DNA of 63,293 bases. It comes from Bordetella parapertussis. GTDB taxonomy: Bacteria > Pseudomonadota > Gammaproteobacteria > Burkholderiales > Burkholderiaceae_C. This document shows, piece by piece, positions 50,120 through 59,790 of the stretch. Location of the stretch: NCBI GenBank assembly GCA_945873925.1, contig CAMCES010000007.1, positions 1 through 63,293 of the forward strand, in the 5' to 3' direction. The notes beneath the pieces are model-generated. The model saw only the letters and a program-made list of their open reading frames with translations. It was not told the DNA's origin and ran no database searches. Both the position numbers and the translations under genes were made by a program. Positions within the stretch are counted from its first letter, which is position 1, and every line of letters begins with the position of its first letter.

Positions 50120-52747
50120 TCAGGGCTGCAAGGCCGCCAACAACTCGGTTTCAATTTCCAACTGCGACTTGTTGTGTTGCAAAACCGCGCCGTCGATCAA
50201 AAACGTGTCTTCTACCCGCTCACCCAAGGTACTGATCTTGGCCAACAGCACATTGATTTGGTGCTGTGCCAACACCTGCGCCACGCCGTAGAGCAAACCG
50301 ACGCGGTCACTGGCGGAGATGGACAACAACCAACGTTGTGCTTTTTCATCCGGCTGCAGGCGGACACGCGCGGTCACCGGAAAGCTCTTGACCCGACGCG
50401 ACACCCGACCCCGGCCAGCCTTGGGCAAAGGGCCGCCTTGCTCGATGGCGTGTTTCAAATCGTTTTCCACCATCGACGTGAGTTCGCGGTAGTGCACATT
50501 CAACAGCGGCGCGATAACCTGAAAGGTGTCCAGGGCGAAACCATTGCGGGTGGTGTGGATCTTGGCGTCCAAGATATTGAAGCCTGCTTGGTCAAAGTAG
50601 CCACAAATCCGGGCGAACAAATCGGTTTGGTCCGGGGTGTAGACCATGACTTGCAGGCCTTCACCCAGCGGTGACAAGCGGGCCTTGACGGTCACACCTG
50701 GCGGCACGCCATTGGCCTTGGCCAAGGCCAGTGGGCGTGATAACTGCCGGGTATGCCAGGCGATGTCAGCCGCCTCGTGGCGCATGAAATAGCCCACGTC
50801 CAAGGTGTTCCAAAGGTCTTTGTGCGACTCGAACGGCATCGCGTAGAGGTTGAGGGTTTCCAAGGCTTCACGTCGGCGCGACTCAACCATGGCGTCTGGG
50901 TCATGCGCTTGCCCGCCCAAGACCGCGGCACTGGCGCGGTACAGGTCTTCGAGCAACTTGCCTTTCCAGGCATTCCACACCTTGGGACTGGTGCCACGGA
51001 TATCAGCCACGGTCAGCAGGTACAGGCCACGCAAATACCGCTCGTTGCCCATCCGCTTGGCAAAGGCTTGGATCACATCCGGATCACTCAAGTCTTGTTT
51101 TTGAGCCACATGGCTCATGGTCAGGTGCTCTCGCACCAAAAATTCAATCAGGTTTTGATCAGCTTTGCCAATGCCGTGCTGGCGGCAAAACACCCGTACC
51201 TCCTGCGCTCCCAAATCCGAATGGTCACCGCCTCTGCCTTTGGCGATGTCGTGGAACAGGGCAGCGACATACAAGATCCAGGGCTGGTCCCAACCTGCAG
51301 CCAGTTGCGAGCAAAAAGGGTATTCATGGGAATGCTCGACGATGAAAAACCGCCGAACATTGCGCAACACCATCAAGATGTGTTGGTCCACGGTGTAGAC
51401 ATGGAACAAGTCGTGCTGCATTTGGCCGACGATGCGCCGAAACACCCAGAGGTAGCGGCCCAGCACCGAGGTTTGGTTCATCAATCGCATGGCATGGGTG
51501 ATGCCTTGCGGTGACTGCAAGATGCGCATGAAGGTGGCGCGGTTGACCGGGTTGCGTCTGAAAGCCGCGTCCATCAAGCCGCGGGCGTTGTAAAGCGCCC
51601 GCAGGGTACGGGCCGATAAGCCTTTGATGCCAACCGTTTCTTGGTAGAGCAAAAAGGTCTCCAAGATCGCTTCGGGCTGGCGTTGGTACAGCCCATCATC
51701 CACCACCTCGAGCATGCCCGACTTGTCTGAAAACCGCTCATTCACGACCCGCAGCGGATGCGCCTGGGCCTGCTCAAACAACCAGTCTTCGATGTTGAGG
51801 TGGATGATCAGGTTCAACTGGCTGACCGCTTTGGCCGCCCAGTGATACTGCTTCATCAAAGCTTCGCTGGCTGCGCGGGCATGGCGGGCATGACCAAGCA
51901 GATGGGCGTCCAGCCCGAGGTCTTGCGCGACCGCGGTTTGCAAATCGAAAACCAAACGGTCTTCACGCCGTTTGGCAATCCAGTGCAGGCGCCAGCGAAT
52001 GAGAGACAACACGTCCTCGTTGCGCTGCAACCGACGCAACTCCAGCGCGGTGATCATGCCGTTGGCAAACAGGTCCTTCCAGCCAGAGCCCAAGCCGCTG
52101 GCCTTGGCCAACCACAGCAGCATCTGCAGGTCGCGCAGGCCGCCTTGCGACTCTTTGCAGTTGGGCTCCAGGGCATAAGGGGTGTTTTCAAACTTGTTGT
52201 GGCGTTGTTGCATCTCCAGGGTCTTGCCCGTGAAAAACGCTTTTGAATCCATTTGCGCTTTGAAGCTGTTCGCAAATTGCGCGAACAAGGTCTTGTCACC
52301 CCAAATGCACCTGGCCTCAAGCAGCGCAGTTTGTACGGTGATGTCCTTGGCGGACTCGTTCAAGCACTCGGGCAGGTTACGCACACTCGAGCCAATTTCC
52401 AAACCTGCATCCCAGCAGCCACCGATGAATTGTTCGATCGGGCGTATCAGGCCGTGTTCATTGTCAAGGCCGACATGGGCAGGCAAGAGGACCAAGACAT
52501 CCACATCCGAGTAGGGAAACAAAGCGCCCCGGCCATAACCGCCAACCGCTACCAGACAGGCATCGGCTGGCATGGCGGCTTGTTGCCAAATGGCTGCCAG
52601 GGTTTCATCACACAAGGCGCTCAGCTGCGCCAGATGTTGATGCACACGACGCGCCCGGGGCAAGCTTTGCGCTTGGGCGCACTTGGCCAGCAAATCGCTT
52701 TTGCGTTGCTTGAACTGGGCAGGCAAGGTGGGCACAGGCGTCAACAC
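50120..52747 (-). CDS. glnD: Bifunctional uridylyltransferase/uridylyl-removing enzyme GlnD
   Basis: GlnD modifies PII proteins to signal nitrogen status. The 875-residue protein has the nucleotidyltransferase motif GGYGRGALFPYSDVDVLVLL (about 69-88), an HD hydrolase domain (ALFHDIAKGRGGDHSDLGA) and two C-terminal ACT domains (from TPDQTDLFARICGYFD and SISASDRVGLLYGVAQ) that sense glutamine. The start is a GTG at 52747 (MLTPVPTLPAQFKQRK), overlapping the map stop by 7 nt; a second GTG at 52735 is possible. It is convergent with ligA. Confidence 0.95.
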   Translation of the reverse strand: MLTPVPTLPAQFKQRKSDLLAKCAQAQSLPRARRVHQHLAQLSALCDETLAAIWQQAAMPADACLVAVGGYGRGALFPYSDVDVLVLLPAHVGLDNEHGLIRPIEQFIGGCWDAGLEIGSSVRNLPECLNESAKDITVQTALLEARCIWGDKTLFAQFANSFKAQMDSKAFFTGKTLEMQQRHNKFENTPYALEPNCKESQGGLRDLQMLLWLAKASGLGSGWKDLFANGMITALELRRLQRNEDVLSLIRWRLHWIAKRREDRLVFDLQTAVAQDLGLDAHLLGHARHARAASEALMKQYHWAAKAVSQLNLIIHLNIEDWLFEQAQAHPLRVVNERFSDKSGMLEVVDDGLYQRQPEAILETFLLYQETVGIKGLSARTLRALYNARGLMDAAFRRNPVNRATFMRILQSPQGITHAMRLMNQTSVLGRYLWVFRRIVGQMQHDLFHVYTVDQHILMVLRNVRRFFIVEHSHEYPFCSQLAAGWDQPWILYVAALFHDIAKGRGGDHSDLGAQEVRVFCRQHGIGKADQNLIEFLVREHLTMSHVAQKQDLSDPDVIQAFAKRMGNERYLRGLYLLTVADIRGTSPKVWNAWKGKLLEDLYRASAAVLGGQAHDPDAMVESRRREALETLNLYAMPFESHKDLWNTLDVGYFMRHEAADIAWHTRQLSRPLALAKANGVPPGVTVKARLSPLGEGLQVMVYTPDQTDLFARICGYFDQAGFNILDAKIHTTRNGFALDTFQVIAPLLNVHYRELTSMVENDLKHAIEQGGPLPKAGRGRVSRRVKSFPVTARVRLQPDEKAQRWLLSISASDRVGLLYGVAQVLAQHQINVLLAKISTLGERVEDTFLIDGAVLQHNKSQLEIETELLAALQP

Positions 52748-53550
52748 ACTGTGGTGGTGACGAAAGAAGGCAGGGCAGGGCTGCCAGCAGACAAAGTCAG
52801 CACCTCGTAACCGGTTTGGGTGACCAAGACCGTGTGTTCCCACTGAGCTGACAAAGAATGGTCGCGGGTGGTGATGGTCCAGCCGTCATTCATTTCTTTG
52901 ATGTCCCGCTTGCCTGCATTGACCATGGGTTCGATGGTGAACACCATGCCAGGCTTGAGTTCTTCCAAAGTGCCGGGTCTGCCAAAGTGCAATACCTGTG
53001 GTTCTTCGTGGAAGACTTGACCAATGCCGTGCCCGCAAAACTCCCGAACGATGGAAAAGCCCAGGCCTTCGGCAAAGATTTGAATCGCGTGGCCAATGTC
53101 ACCCAGATGCGCACCTGGCTTGACCTTCAAGATGCCATGCCACATGGCTTCATAGGTCAGTTGACACAAACGCTTGGCGGCAATCGAGCCTTCGCCCACC
53201 ACGAACATGCGACTGGTGTCGCCATGCCAACCGTTTTTGATGACGGTGATGTCGATGTTGACGATGTCGCCTTTTTTCAGCGCCTTGTCACTGGGTATGC
53301 CATGGCATACCTGGTGGTTGACCGAGGTGCAAATCGATTTTGGATAGGGGTTGTGCCCGCTGGGGTTGTAGTTCAGGGGGGCTGGGATGGCCTGCTGAAC
53401 TTGCGTGATGAAGTCGTAAGCCAATTTGTCCAAGGCGTTGGTGGTCACGCCCACTTGCACATGGGGCGTGAGGTAATCCAGCACCTCCGAGGCCAAGCGA
53501 CCTGCATGGCGCATGCCAGCGATGCCCTGTTCGTCTTTGTAAGTGATCAT
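52741..53550 (-). CDS. map: Type I methionine aminopeptidase
   Basis: Map removes the initiator Met from new proteins. The 269-residue protein has both metal-binding Asp in VNIDITVIKNGWHGDTSRMF, the His in FCGHGIGQVFHEEP, and the Glu ligands in FTIEPMVN and WEHTVLVT. No N-terminal zinc finger extension is present, as usual in Proteobacteria. It is transcribed divergently from purL (117-nt gap) and overlaps the glnD start by 7 nt. Both map and glnD adjoin rpsB in many bacteria, but rpsB is not here. Confidence 0.97.
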   Translation of the reverse strand: MITYKDEQGIAGMRHAGRLASEVLDYLTPHVQVGVTTNALDKLAYDFITQVQQAIPAPLNYNPSGHNPYPKSICTSVNHQVCHGIPSDKALKKGDIVNIDITVIKNGWHGDTSRMFVVGEGSIAAKRLCQLTYEAMWHGILKVKPGAHLGDIGHAIQIFAEGLGFSIVREFCGHGIGQVFHEEPQVLHFGRPGTLEELKPGMVFTIEPMVNAGKRDIKEMNDGWTITTRDHSLSAQWEHTVLVTQTGYEVLTLSAGSPALPSFVTTTVC

Positions 53551-53667
53551 GAGGGCGATTATCTCAGGCTGATCATGGCCTCGGGCGTGCCGAGGCTTAT
53601 CGTTAAAATTCAGTCTTCTCTCGTTGCTGGAAGCATTTTTGGCAACCGCACCCTACAAGGCCACCCA

Positions 53668-56600
53668 GTGACTCTCCACATCAGTACTTTCGCCGGCGGC
53701 CTCGCCCTCAATCCCTTCAAAGCCCAGCGCATCTTGACAGCCCTGCAGTTGGTCAACCCTGAAGTGCTGGGTTTGACTGCCCAGTATGTCTATTTGGTGG
53801 CCACCGAAAAGCCACTGCCAGCCAAGGATCGCCAGCGCATGGCCGAATTGCTCGACGCCCAAGCCGAAGCAAACCATGACACCACTGGCCCTGGCCTTGT
53901 CTGGGTGGTGTCGCCGCGCGCCGGCACGGTCTCACCCTGGGCCTCAAAAGCCACGGACATCGCGCGCAACTGTGGTTTTGTACTGCGCCGTGTCGAGCGG
54001 ATCACTGAAATTCAACTGCAGATGCGCCAGGCGCATGCCCTGTCAGTCGACAGCCAACAAAGCCTGCAAGCCTTGCTGCACGACCGCATGACCGAATCCA
54101 TTTGGGGCAGTCGGCAGGCAGCCCACGCTTTGTTTGCCAGTGTGGCGGCTTCCGGTTTGGCTTTTGTCGATCTGACCCATGGTGGCCGCGAGGCTTTGGT
54201 GAAAGCCAACGCCGACTGGGGCTTGGCCTTGGCGGACGATGAAATCGACTACCTGGTCAAGGCTTTTGTGCAACTCCAACGCAATCCAAGTGACGCGGAA
54301 TTGATGATGTTCGCCCAAGCCAACAGCGAACACTGCCGCCATAAAATTTTCAATGCCGATTTCATCATCGACGCACAGCCCCAACCGCGCAGCTTGTTTG
54401 GCATGATTCGCCACACCCATGCGCAAAACCCCGAGCACACCGTGGTGGCTTATGCGGACAACGCGGCCATCATGCTCGGCCATGACGTGGAAATGTTTGC
54501 CGCGCCGCTGACCGGGTTCATGCCACGCTACGACAAAACGCCGGGTACCCAGCATATCTTGATGAAGGTGGAAACCCACAACCACCCGACCGCGATATCG
54601 CCATTCCCAGGCGCGGCGACTGGCGCAGGTGGTGAGATCCGAGACGAGGGTGCCACCGGCCGAGGTGCCAAGCCGAAAGCGGGTCTGACCGGCTTCAGTG
54701 TGTCCAAGTTGTGGGGCAGCGATCTGGGCAAGCCTGCCCACATGGCCAGTGCTTTGGACATCATGACCGAAGGCCCCTTGGGCGGCGCAGCCTTTAACAA
54801 CGAGTTCGGCCGCCCGAATTTGTTGGGCTATTTCCGCGAATACGAACAACTGGTGGATGGCGTGCAACGCGGCTACCACAAGCCAATCATGTTGGCCGGT
54901 GGTTTGGGTGTGGTCCGTTCCGAGTTGACCCACAAAATCGAATTTCCACCTGGCACTTTGTTGATTCAATTGGGCGGCCCCGGTATGCGCATCGGCATGG
55001 GTGGCGGCGCAGCCAGCTCCTTGGCCAGTGGCTGCAACAGCGTCGACTTGGATTTCGATTCGGTACAACGTGGCAACCCAGAAATCCAGCGACGCGCCCA
55101 AGAGGTGATCAACCATTGCAACGCCTTGGGCAAGAAAACCCCGATCTTGGCCATCCATGACGTGGGCGCCGGCGGTCTCTCAAATGCTTTCCCCGAGTTG
55201 GTCAATGACGCCGGGCGGGGTGCCAGGTTCGACCTGCGCCAAGTGCCGTTGGAAGCAAGTGGTTTGTCGCCCAAAGAAATTTGGAGCAACGAAAGCCAAG
55301 AGCGCTATGTCTTGGCGATTGCCCCTGAGTCGCTGGCTGATTTCGAGTTCATGTGCGAACGTGAACGTTGTCCGTTCGCGGTGGTCGGTGTGGCCTCCGG
55401 CGAGCGCCAATTGGTGGTGAGCCAAGAGCCGCAGCTCACCCCGGTGGACATGCCTTTGGCAGTGTTACTGGGCAAACCCCCCAAGATGCTGCGTGATGTG
55501 CAGCGTGTCCCGCGGCAATCTCCTGCCTTGAACCTTGACGGCCTGGGTTTGCAAGCAGCGGCGATACAGGTGTTGAGCCACCCGACCGTGGCCAGCAAGC
55601 GGTTTTTGATCACCATCGGCGACCGCAGCGTGGGCGGCTTGAGCCACCGTGACCAGATGGTTGGGCCTTGGCAGGTGCCGGTGGCCGATTGCGCGGTCAC
55701 CTTGGCCGACTTCGAGGGCGTTGCCGGTGAGGCCATGGCCATCGGTGAGCGCACCCCCCTGGCCGCGCTCAATGCCCCCGCCTCTGGACGCATGGCAGTG
55801 GCCGAGGCGATCACCAATTTGCTGGCTGCGCCGATCGAACTCAAGCGCGTCAAGCTGTCGGCCAACTGGATGGCTGCTTGCGGCGAGGCGGGCGAAGATG
55901 CAGCGCTTTACGACACGGTGCATGCGGTCGGCATGGAACTCTGCCCAGCGTTGGGCATCTCGATACCGGTGGGCAAAGACAGCTTGTCCATGCGCACCCG
56001 CTGGCTAGCCGATGGTCAATCCGTACAAGTCACCTCGCCGGTGAGCCTGATCGTCACCGCATTTGTCGCGCTCGATGATGTGCGCGGCTGCTTGACACCG
56101 CAGCTCAATGCGACTGTGGCTGACAGCAGTTTGATCCTGATCGATCTGGGCAGAGGCCAGCAACGCATGGGCGGCAGCATCTTGTCGCAATGCCTGAACC
56201 AGTTCGGCGCAGAGGTGCCCGACCTGGACGACCCCAAACAACTCGTGAACCTGGTCCATGCGATCAATGCCCTGCGCGCACAAGGCCTGATCCTGGCCTA
56301 CCACGACCGCAGCGATGGTGGCCTGTGGGCCACGGTGTGTGAAATGGCCTTTGCCGGTCATGTCGGCGTGGCCTTGAATGTGGACCTGTTGGTTACTGAG
56401 GGTGACGGCATCCATGACAGCCGTGCTGACCATGGCGATAGCAAAAACTGGGCACAGCAAGTCAGCGCCCGCCGTGACGAGCGCACCTTGCAAGCCTTGT
56501 TCAACGAAGAACTTGGCGTAGTGATCCAGGTGGCCACCGCCGAACGCGATCGGGTGATTGGGCTATTGCGCCAACACGGCTTGTCCAAACACAGCCATGT

Positions 56601-57648
56601 GATTGGCAAAACCCGACCTCCTGGCTCCGAGCTGACCCGTGGTGTGGGCGAGCTGAGCGTTTGGCGTGATGCCAAAGAGATATTCAGCGCGCCCTTGCGT
56701 GATTTGCACCAGGTTTGGGACAGTGTGAGCTGGCGCATTTGCCGCGAGCGTGACAACCCGGTGACGGCTGATCAAGAGCATGACGCAGTCGGTGCCATGC
56801 AAGACCCTGGCTTGCAGATCCACTTGGTCGCTGGTGCCTTGGACAATGTTGCCGCGCCCTATGTGCACAAGACCAAGCCACGGGTGGCCATCTTGCGGGA
56901 GCAGGGGGTGAATTCGCATGTGGAAATGGCCTACGCCTTCAGCGAAGCCGGGTTCGAGGCCTATGACGTGCACATGACCGATTTGCAACAAGGGCGCGCC
57001 CAGCTGAAGGACTTCCAAGGCGTGGTGGCCTGTGGCGGATTCAGCTATGGCGACACTTTGGGCGCTGGCATGGGTTGGGCCCGCAGCATCACCTTCAACC
57101 CCGCACTGTCAGACCAGTTTCAGGCCTTTTTCCAGCGTGGGGACACCTTTGGTTTGGGCGTTTGCAACGGTTGCCAGATGTTTGCCGAGCTCGCCACCTT
57201 GATTCCAGGCGCGCAGGACTGGCCCCGTTTCACCACCAACCAGAGTGAACGCTTCGAGGCCCGTTTGTCGATGGTCGAGGTGTTGGATTCGCCCAGCGTT
57301 TTCCTGCAAGGCATGGCGGGATCGCGTTTGCCGATCGCGGTTGCGCATGGCGAGGGTTTTGCCAACTTCGCGGCGCGGGGTAACCCAGAACAGGTCTTGA
57401 GAGCCATGCGATTTGTGGACAACCGTGGTGCGCCCACCCAAGCCTATCCTGCTAACCCCAATGGCAGCCCAGACGGCCTGACCGCGGTCACCACTGCAGA
57501 CGGCCGTTTCACCGCCATGATGCCTCACCCTGAGCGGGTGTTCAGGCACTTGCAGTTCAGCTGGTCGCCCCACAATCCCTTCCAAAAACGCGAAGACTTC
57601 AGCCCGTGGATGCGCATCTGGCGCAATGCCCGGCGTTGGGTAGACTGA
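53668..57648 (+). CDS. purL: Phosphoribosylformylglycinamidine synthase
   Basis: PurL converts FGAR and glutamine to FGAM in purine synthesis. This is the large single-chain form of 1326 residues. It has an N-terminal PurS-like domain and two PurM-like halves (MMFAQANSEHCRHKIFNADF, MKVETHNHPTAISPFPGAATG, LPILAIHDVGAGGLSNAFPE-type segments). The C-terminal glutaminase has catalytic Cys in FGLGVCNGCQMF and His/Glu in MMPHPERVFR. The start is GTG at 53668 (MTLHISTFAGG), with AAGG 7 nt upstream. The frame stays open back to 52858 through the antisense of map, which is an artefact. Confidence 0.96.
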   Translation: MTLHISTFAGGLALNPFKAQRILTALQLVNPEVLGLTAQYVYLVATEKPLPAKDRQRMAELLDAQAEANHDTTGPGLVWVVSPRAGTVSPWASKATDIARNCGFVLRRVERITEIQLQMRQAHALSVDSQQSLQALLHDRMTESIWGSRQAAHALFASVAASGLAFVDLTHGGREALVKANADWGLALADDEIDYLVKAFVQLQRNPSDAELMMFAQANSEHCRHKIFNADFIIDAQPQPRSLFGMIRHTHAQNPEHTVVAYADNAAIMLGHDVEMFAAPLTGFMPRYDKTPGTQHILMKVETHNHPTAISPFPGAATGAGGEIRDEGATGRGAKPKAGLTGFSVSKLWGSDLGKPAHMASALDIMTEGPLGGAAFNNEFGRPNLLGYFREYEQLVDGVQRGYHKPIMLAGGLGVVRSELTHKIEFPPGTLLIQLGGPGMRIGMGGGAASSLASGCNSVDLDFDSVQRGNPEIQRRAQEVINHCNALGKKTPILAIHDVGAGGLSNAFPELVNDAGRGARFDLRQVPLEASGLSPKEIWSNESQERYVLAIAPESLADFEFMCERERCPFAVVGVASGERQLVVSQEPQLTPVDMPLAVLLGKPPKMLRDVQRVPRQSPALNLDGLGLQAAAIQVLSHPTVASKRFLITIGDRSVGGLSHRDQMVGPWQVPVADCAVTLADFEGVAGEAMAIGERTPLAALNAPASGRMAVAEAITNLLAAPIELKRVKLSANWMAACGEAGEDAALYDTVHAVGMELCPALGISIPVGKDSLSMRTRWLADGQSVQVTSPVSLIVTAFVALDDVRGCLTPQLNATVADSSLILIDLGRGQQRMGGSILSQCLNQFGAEVPDLDDPKQLVNLVHAINALRAQGLILAYHDRSDGGLWATVCEMAFAGHVGVALNVDLLVTEGDGIHDSRADHGDSKNWAQQVSARRDERTLQALFNEELGVVIQVATAERDRVIGLLRQHGLSKHSHVIGKTRPPGSELTRGVGELSVWRDAKEIFSAPLRDLHQVWDSVSWRICRERDNPVTADQEHDAVGAMQDPGLQIHLVAGALDNVAAPYVHKTKPRVAILREQGVNSHVEMAYAFSEAGFEAYDVHMTDLQQGRAQLKDFQGVVACGGFSYGDTLGAGMGWARSITFNPALSDQFQAFFQRGDTFGLGVCNGCQMFAELATLIPGAQDWPRFTTNQSERFEARLSMVEVLDSPSVFLQGMAGSRLPIAVAHGEGFANFAARGNPEQVLRAMRFVDNRGAPTQAYPANPNGSPDGLTAVTTADGRFTAMMPHPERVFRHLQFSWSPHNPFQKREDFSPWMRIWRNARRWVD

Positions 57649-57682
57649 ACACCTCGCAAAAGTTCAACGATCAAAGGCAACC

Positions 57683-58066
57683 ATGAGCACCACACGCGAC
57701 CGTGAATTGGCAAATTTGCTCTACACGAGCTACGACCACCTGAGCCAACTCAAAAAAGACCTGGATCAGCTGCACACCCAAGCAGATGCCACCCATGCGC
57801 ATGCCTTGGTCCCTGTGGACACCCATCATGCCCCGCAACACCAAGCACCCGGGCCTGACCACACGGCGCAAGACAAGGCCATGGCTGAGGCCATGAAAAA
57901 AATCACGCTGCTGCAACGTAACTTGGAAACCGTGATTGGCTTGATCACCAAAAGCCACACCGATGCCTCGAGCATCATCACTGAGTTTGAAAAAATACGC
58001 ACGGCCAAGTTATTGAACAGTGAAGTCTTCTCCTTGGCGCACCTGATCAACCCACCGCCAACATAA
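57683..58066 (+). CDS. Small His-rich protein of unknown function
   Basis: I do not recognise this 127-residue protein. It has no signal or membrane segment. Two predicted helical parts (about 5-30 and 65-120, the second EAMKKITLLQRNLETVIGLI) flank a linker (31-62) with seven histidines (31, 38, 40, 48, 49, 53, 60) and several prolines, which could bind metal. AAAGG precedes the ATG by 5 nt. It follows purL after 34 nt and ends at a strong bidirectional terminator, so it may be read through from purL. Confidence 0.7.
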   Translation: MSTTRDRELANLLYTSYDHLSQLKKDLDQLHTQADATHAHALVPVDTHHAPQHQAPGPDHTAQDKAMAEAMKKITLLQRNLETVIGLITKSHTDASSIITEFEKIRTAKLLNSEVFSLAHLINPPPT

Positions 58067-58092
58067 AAAAGCCCTCGGCAGAGGGCTTTTTC
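58065..58092. terminator. Bidirectional intrinsic terminator
   Basis: GCCCTC (58071-58076) and GAGGGC (58081-58086) enclose GGCA, flanked by A6 on the left and T5 on the right. It terminates the small His-rich gene on the plus strand and the parvulin gene (ending at 58112) on the minus strand. Confidence 0.88.
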
Positions 58093-58111
58093 GCAGCGCA
58101 GCGGACTGGCT

Positions 58112-58900
58112 TCATTCGATCTTGGCTTGCTGGCGCAGGGTTTGTTGGAATTCCATCAGTTTTTCTTGTTGCAACTGTTGAACGATTTGCGGTTTGACTT
58201 CCTCAAACTTAGGCAACTGCATGTCGCGTACATCGTCCAAGCGGATCACATGGAAACCAAACTGGGATTTCACGGGGGCATCGGTGAATTGACCCTTTTT
58301 CAGAGCCACCATGGCGTCGGAGAACTCTTTGACAAAGCTGCTGGGATTGGCCCACTCCAAATCGCCACCGTTGGCACCTGAGCCAGGGTCCTTGGATTGC
58401 TTCTTGGCGATGTCTTCAAACTTGCCGCCCTTTTTCAGGCTGGCAATGATCGCCTTGGCCTGGTCCTCTTTTTCCACCAAAATGTGGCGCGAACGGTACT
58501 CTTTGCCGCCACCCATGGTTGCCATGTACTTGTCATAGGTGGTTTTGGCCAGTTCATCGGTCACGGGGTTGTTCTTTTGGAAATCGTTGAACAGCTCGCG
58601 TATCAACAGACTTTGGCGAGCCAATTCCATTTGCAACTTGAACTCGTCATTGGCTTCCATGCCGCGTTTTTGCGCCTCTTGCATGAAGATTTCACGGGCA
58701 ATCACCTCCTCGCGCAGCTGTTGCTCTGTTTCTGGCCCGACGGGCTTGCCAGAACGTTCGAGTTGCGCCGCCAAGGCGGTCAAGCGGGCCTTGGGAACCG
58801 CTTTGCCGTTGACGATGGCGATATTTTGAGCCGCAGCGGCGAAGGTAAATAGGGCCAAAGCGGCAAACGTGGCCGCCGAGGTGAGAAAAGATGTGCTCAT
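58112..58900 (-). CDS. Periplasmic parvulin-type peptidyl-prolyl isomerase
   Basis: This 262-residue exported protein has a signal peptide (cleavage near AAAA-Q, residue 24-25), a SurA-like N-terminal helical segment and a PpiC parvulin domain. That domain reads YRSRHILVEKEDQAKAIIAS, FEDIAKKQSKDPGSGANGGD, LEWANPSSFVKEF and VKSQFGFHVIRLDDVRD. Such proteins help outer-membrane proteins fold. It lies downstream of bolA, yciB, msrB and selO on the same strand and is the last gene of that group. Confidence 0.93.
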   Translation of the reverse strand: MSTSFLTSAATFAALALFTFAAAAQNIAIVNGKAVPKARLTALAAQLERSGKPVGPETEQQLREEVIAREIFMQEAQKRGMEANDEFKLQMELARQSLLIRELFNDFQKNNPVTDELAKTTYDKYMATMGGGKEYRSRHILVEKEDQAKAIIASLKKGGKFEDIAKKQSKDPGSGANGGDLEWANPSSFVKEFSDAMVALKKGQFTDAPVKSQFGFHVIRLDDVRDMQLPKFEEVKPQIVQQLQQEKLMEFQQTLRQQAKIE

Positions 58901-58962
58901 GAAATACTTTCTAAGGGGTCAATTGGGCCGGCAGGCGCCGCACTTTTAGGACAGCGGCTGAA

Positions 58963-59235
58963 TCAGCTTGGGGTATCCACAATCTCAATCGCCAAGGCAT
59001 GCATGCCCTGATCAGTGAATTGTTGCAGGGCATCATACACAAGCCGGTGTTTGGCGACGCGGCTCAAACCTTGAAAACCCCCAGCACCGATGCGCACACG
59101 GAAATGCGTGCCCTGCCCAGAACCGTCAGAGCCAGCGTGCCCCGCATGGGCGGCGCTTTCATCCAAGACTTGTAATTCAAAGGGATGCAGTTGTGCGGTG
59201 AGTTGAGCGTGAAGCTGGTCAGCGGTGATGTTCAT
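58963..59235 (-). CDS. bolA: BolA family protein
   Basis: BolA-type proteins act with monothiol glutaredoxins in iron-sulphur trafficking and stress response. The 90-residue protein has the class II KH-like fold with HFRVRIGAGGFQGLSRVAKHRLVYDAL (the conserved FxGxSRVxRHRxVY pattern), and a His in an Asp/His-rich loop as possible ligand. Its ATG overlaps the yciB stop by 4 nt. It adjoins the parvulin gene. Confidence 0.93.
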   Translation of the reverse strand: MNITADQLHAQLTAQLHPFELQVLDESAAHAGHAGSDGSGQGTHFRVRIGAGGFQGLSRVAKHRLVYDALQQFTDQGMHALAIEIVDTPS

Positions 59236-59789
59236 GGTTCGGGGGGACTTTGGGTGGGTTCTTCGGTTTGCACATGGCGGCTCAAGAAAACGGCTTGGGC
59301 GATCACAAACAACACCATCAGCCCCATGCCGCCAAACAGCTTGAAGTTGACCCAGGTATCGGTGTCAAACTCATATGCCACCCACAGGTTGAGCAAGCCC
59401 ATGGCCGCAAAAAATGCACTCCAACTCAACATCAAGGTGCGCCATACCTCGTCTGGCAGGCTCAGTTGCGAGCCCATCAGTTGACGCAAAAAATTGCGCT
59501 TAAGCACGAAGTGGCCCAGCAACAACGCACCGCCCATCAGCCAGTAAAGAATGGTGGGCTTCCATTTGATGAAGGTCTCGTCTTGGGTCAGCAAGGTGGC
59601 GCCGCCAAACACCGCAATCACAAACAAGCTGACCCAGTGCATCGGTTCGACCTGCCCGTTTTTGCGGTAGAGCCATCCAATTTGCAGCAAAGTAGCCAAC
59701 ATGGCGACCGCGGTCGCGACAAAAATACCCGAGAGCTTGAAGGCTGCAAAAAACAAAATGATCGGGAAAAAGTCCAGCAGCAGTTTCAT
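59232..59789 (-). CDS. yciB: Inner-membrane septation protein YciB (IspZ)
   Basis: YciB is a multi-helix inner-membrane protein linked to septation and envelope homeostasis. The 185-residue protein has about five membrane segments and the family features MKLLLDFFPIILFFAAFKL, WKPTILYWLMGGALL, LSWSAFFAAMGLLNLWVAY and WVNFKLFGGMGLMVLFVIAQ. AAGGG lies 6 nt before the ATG at 59789, and the msrB stop lies 1 nt upstream. The longer frame to 59813 is not supported. Confidence 0.94.
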   Translation of the reverse strand: MKLLLDFFPIILFFAAFKLSGIFVATAVAMLATLLQIGWLYRKNGQVEPMHWVSLFVIAVFGGATLLTQDETFIKWKPTILYWLMGGALLLGHFVLKRNFLRQLMGSQLSLPDEVWRTLMLSWSAFFAAMGLLNLWVAYEFDTDTWVNFKLFGGMGLMVLFVIAQAVFLSRHVQTEEPTQSPPEP

Positions 59790-59790
59790 G

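Noticed and set aside
50091..50128. A hairpin (CAGCC, CTGAG with CTCAG, GGCTG) between ligA and glnD as a terminator
   Set aside because: The loop is 17 nt, there is a bulge and no T-tract; it also overlaps glnD codons.
52858..53667. A 270-codon open extension upstream of the purL start
   Set aside because: It is antisense to map, which has all metal ligands and clear family motifs. The purL family N-terminus and an AAGG ribosome site fit the GTG at 53668.
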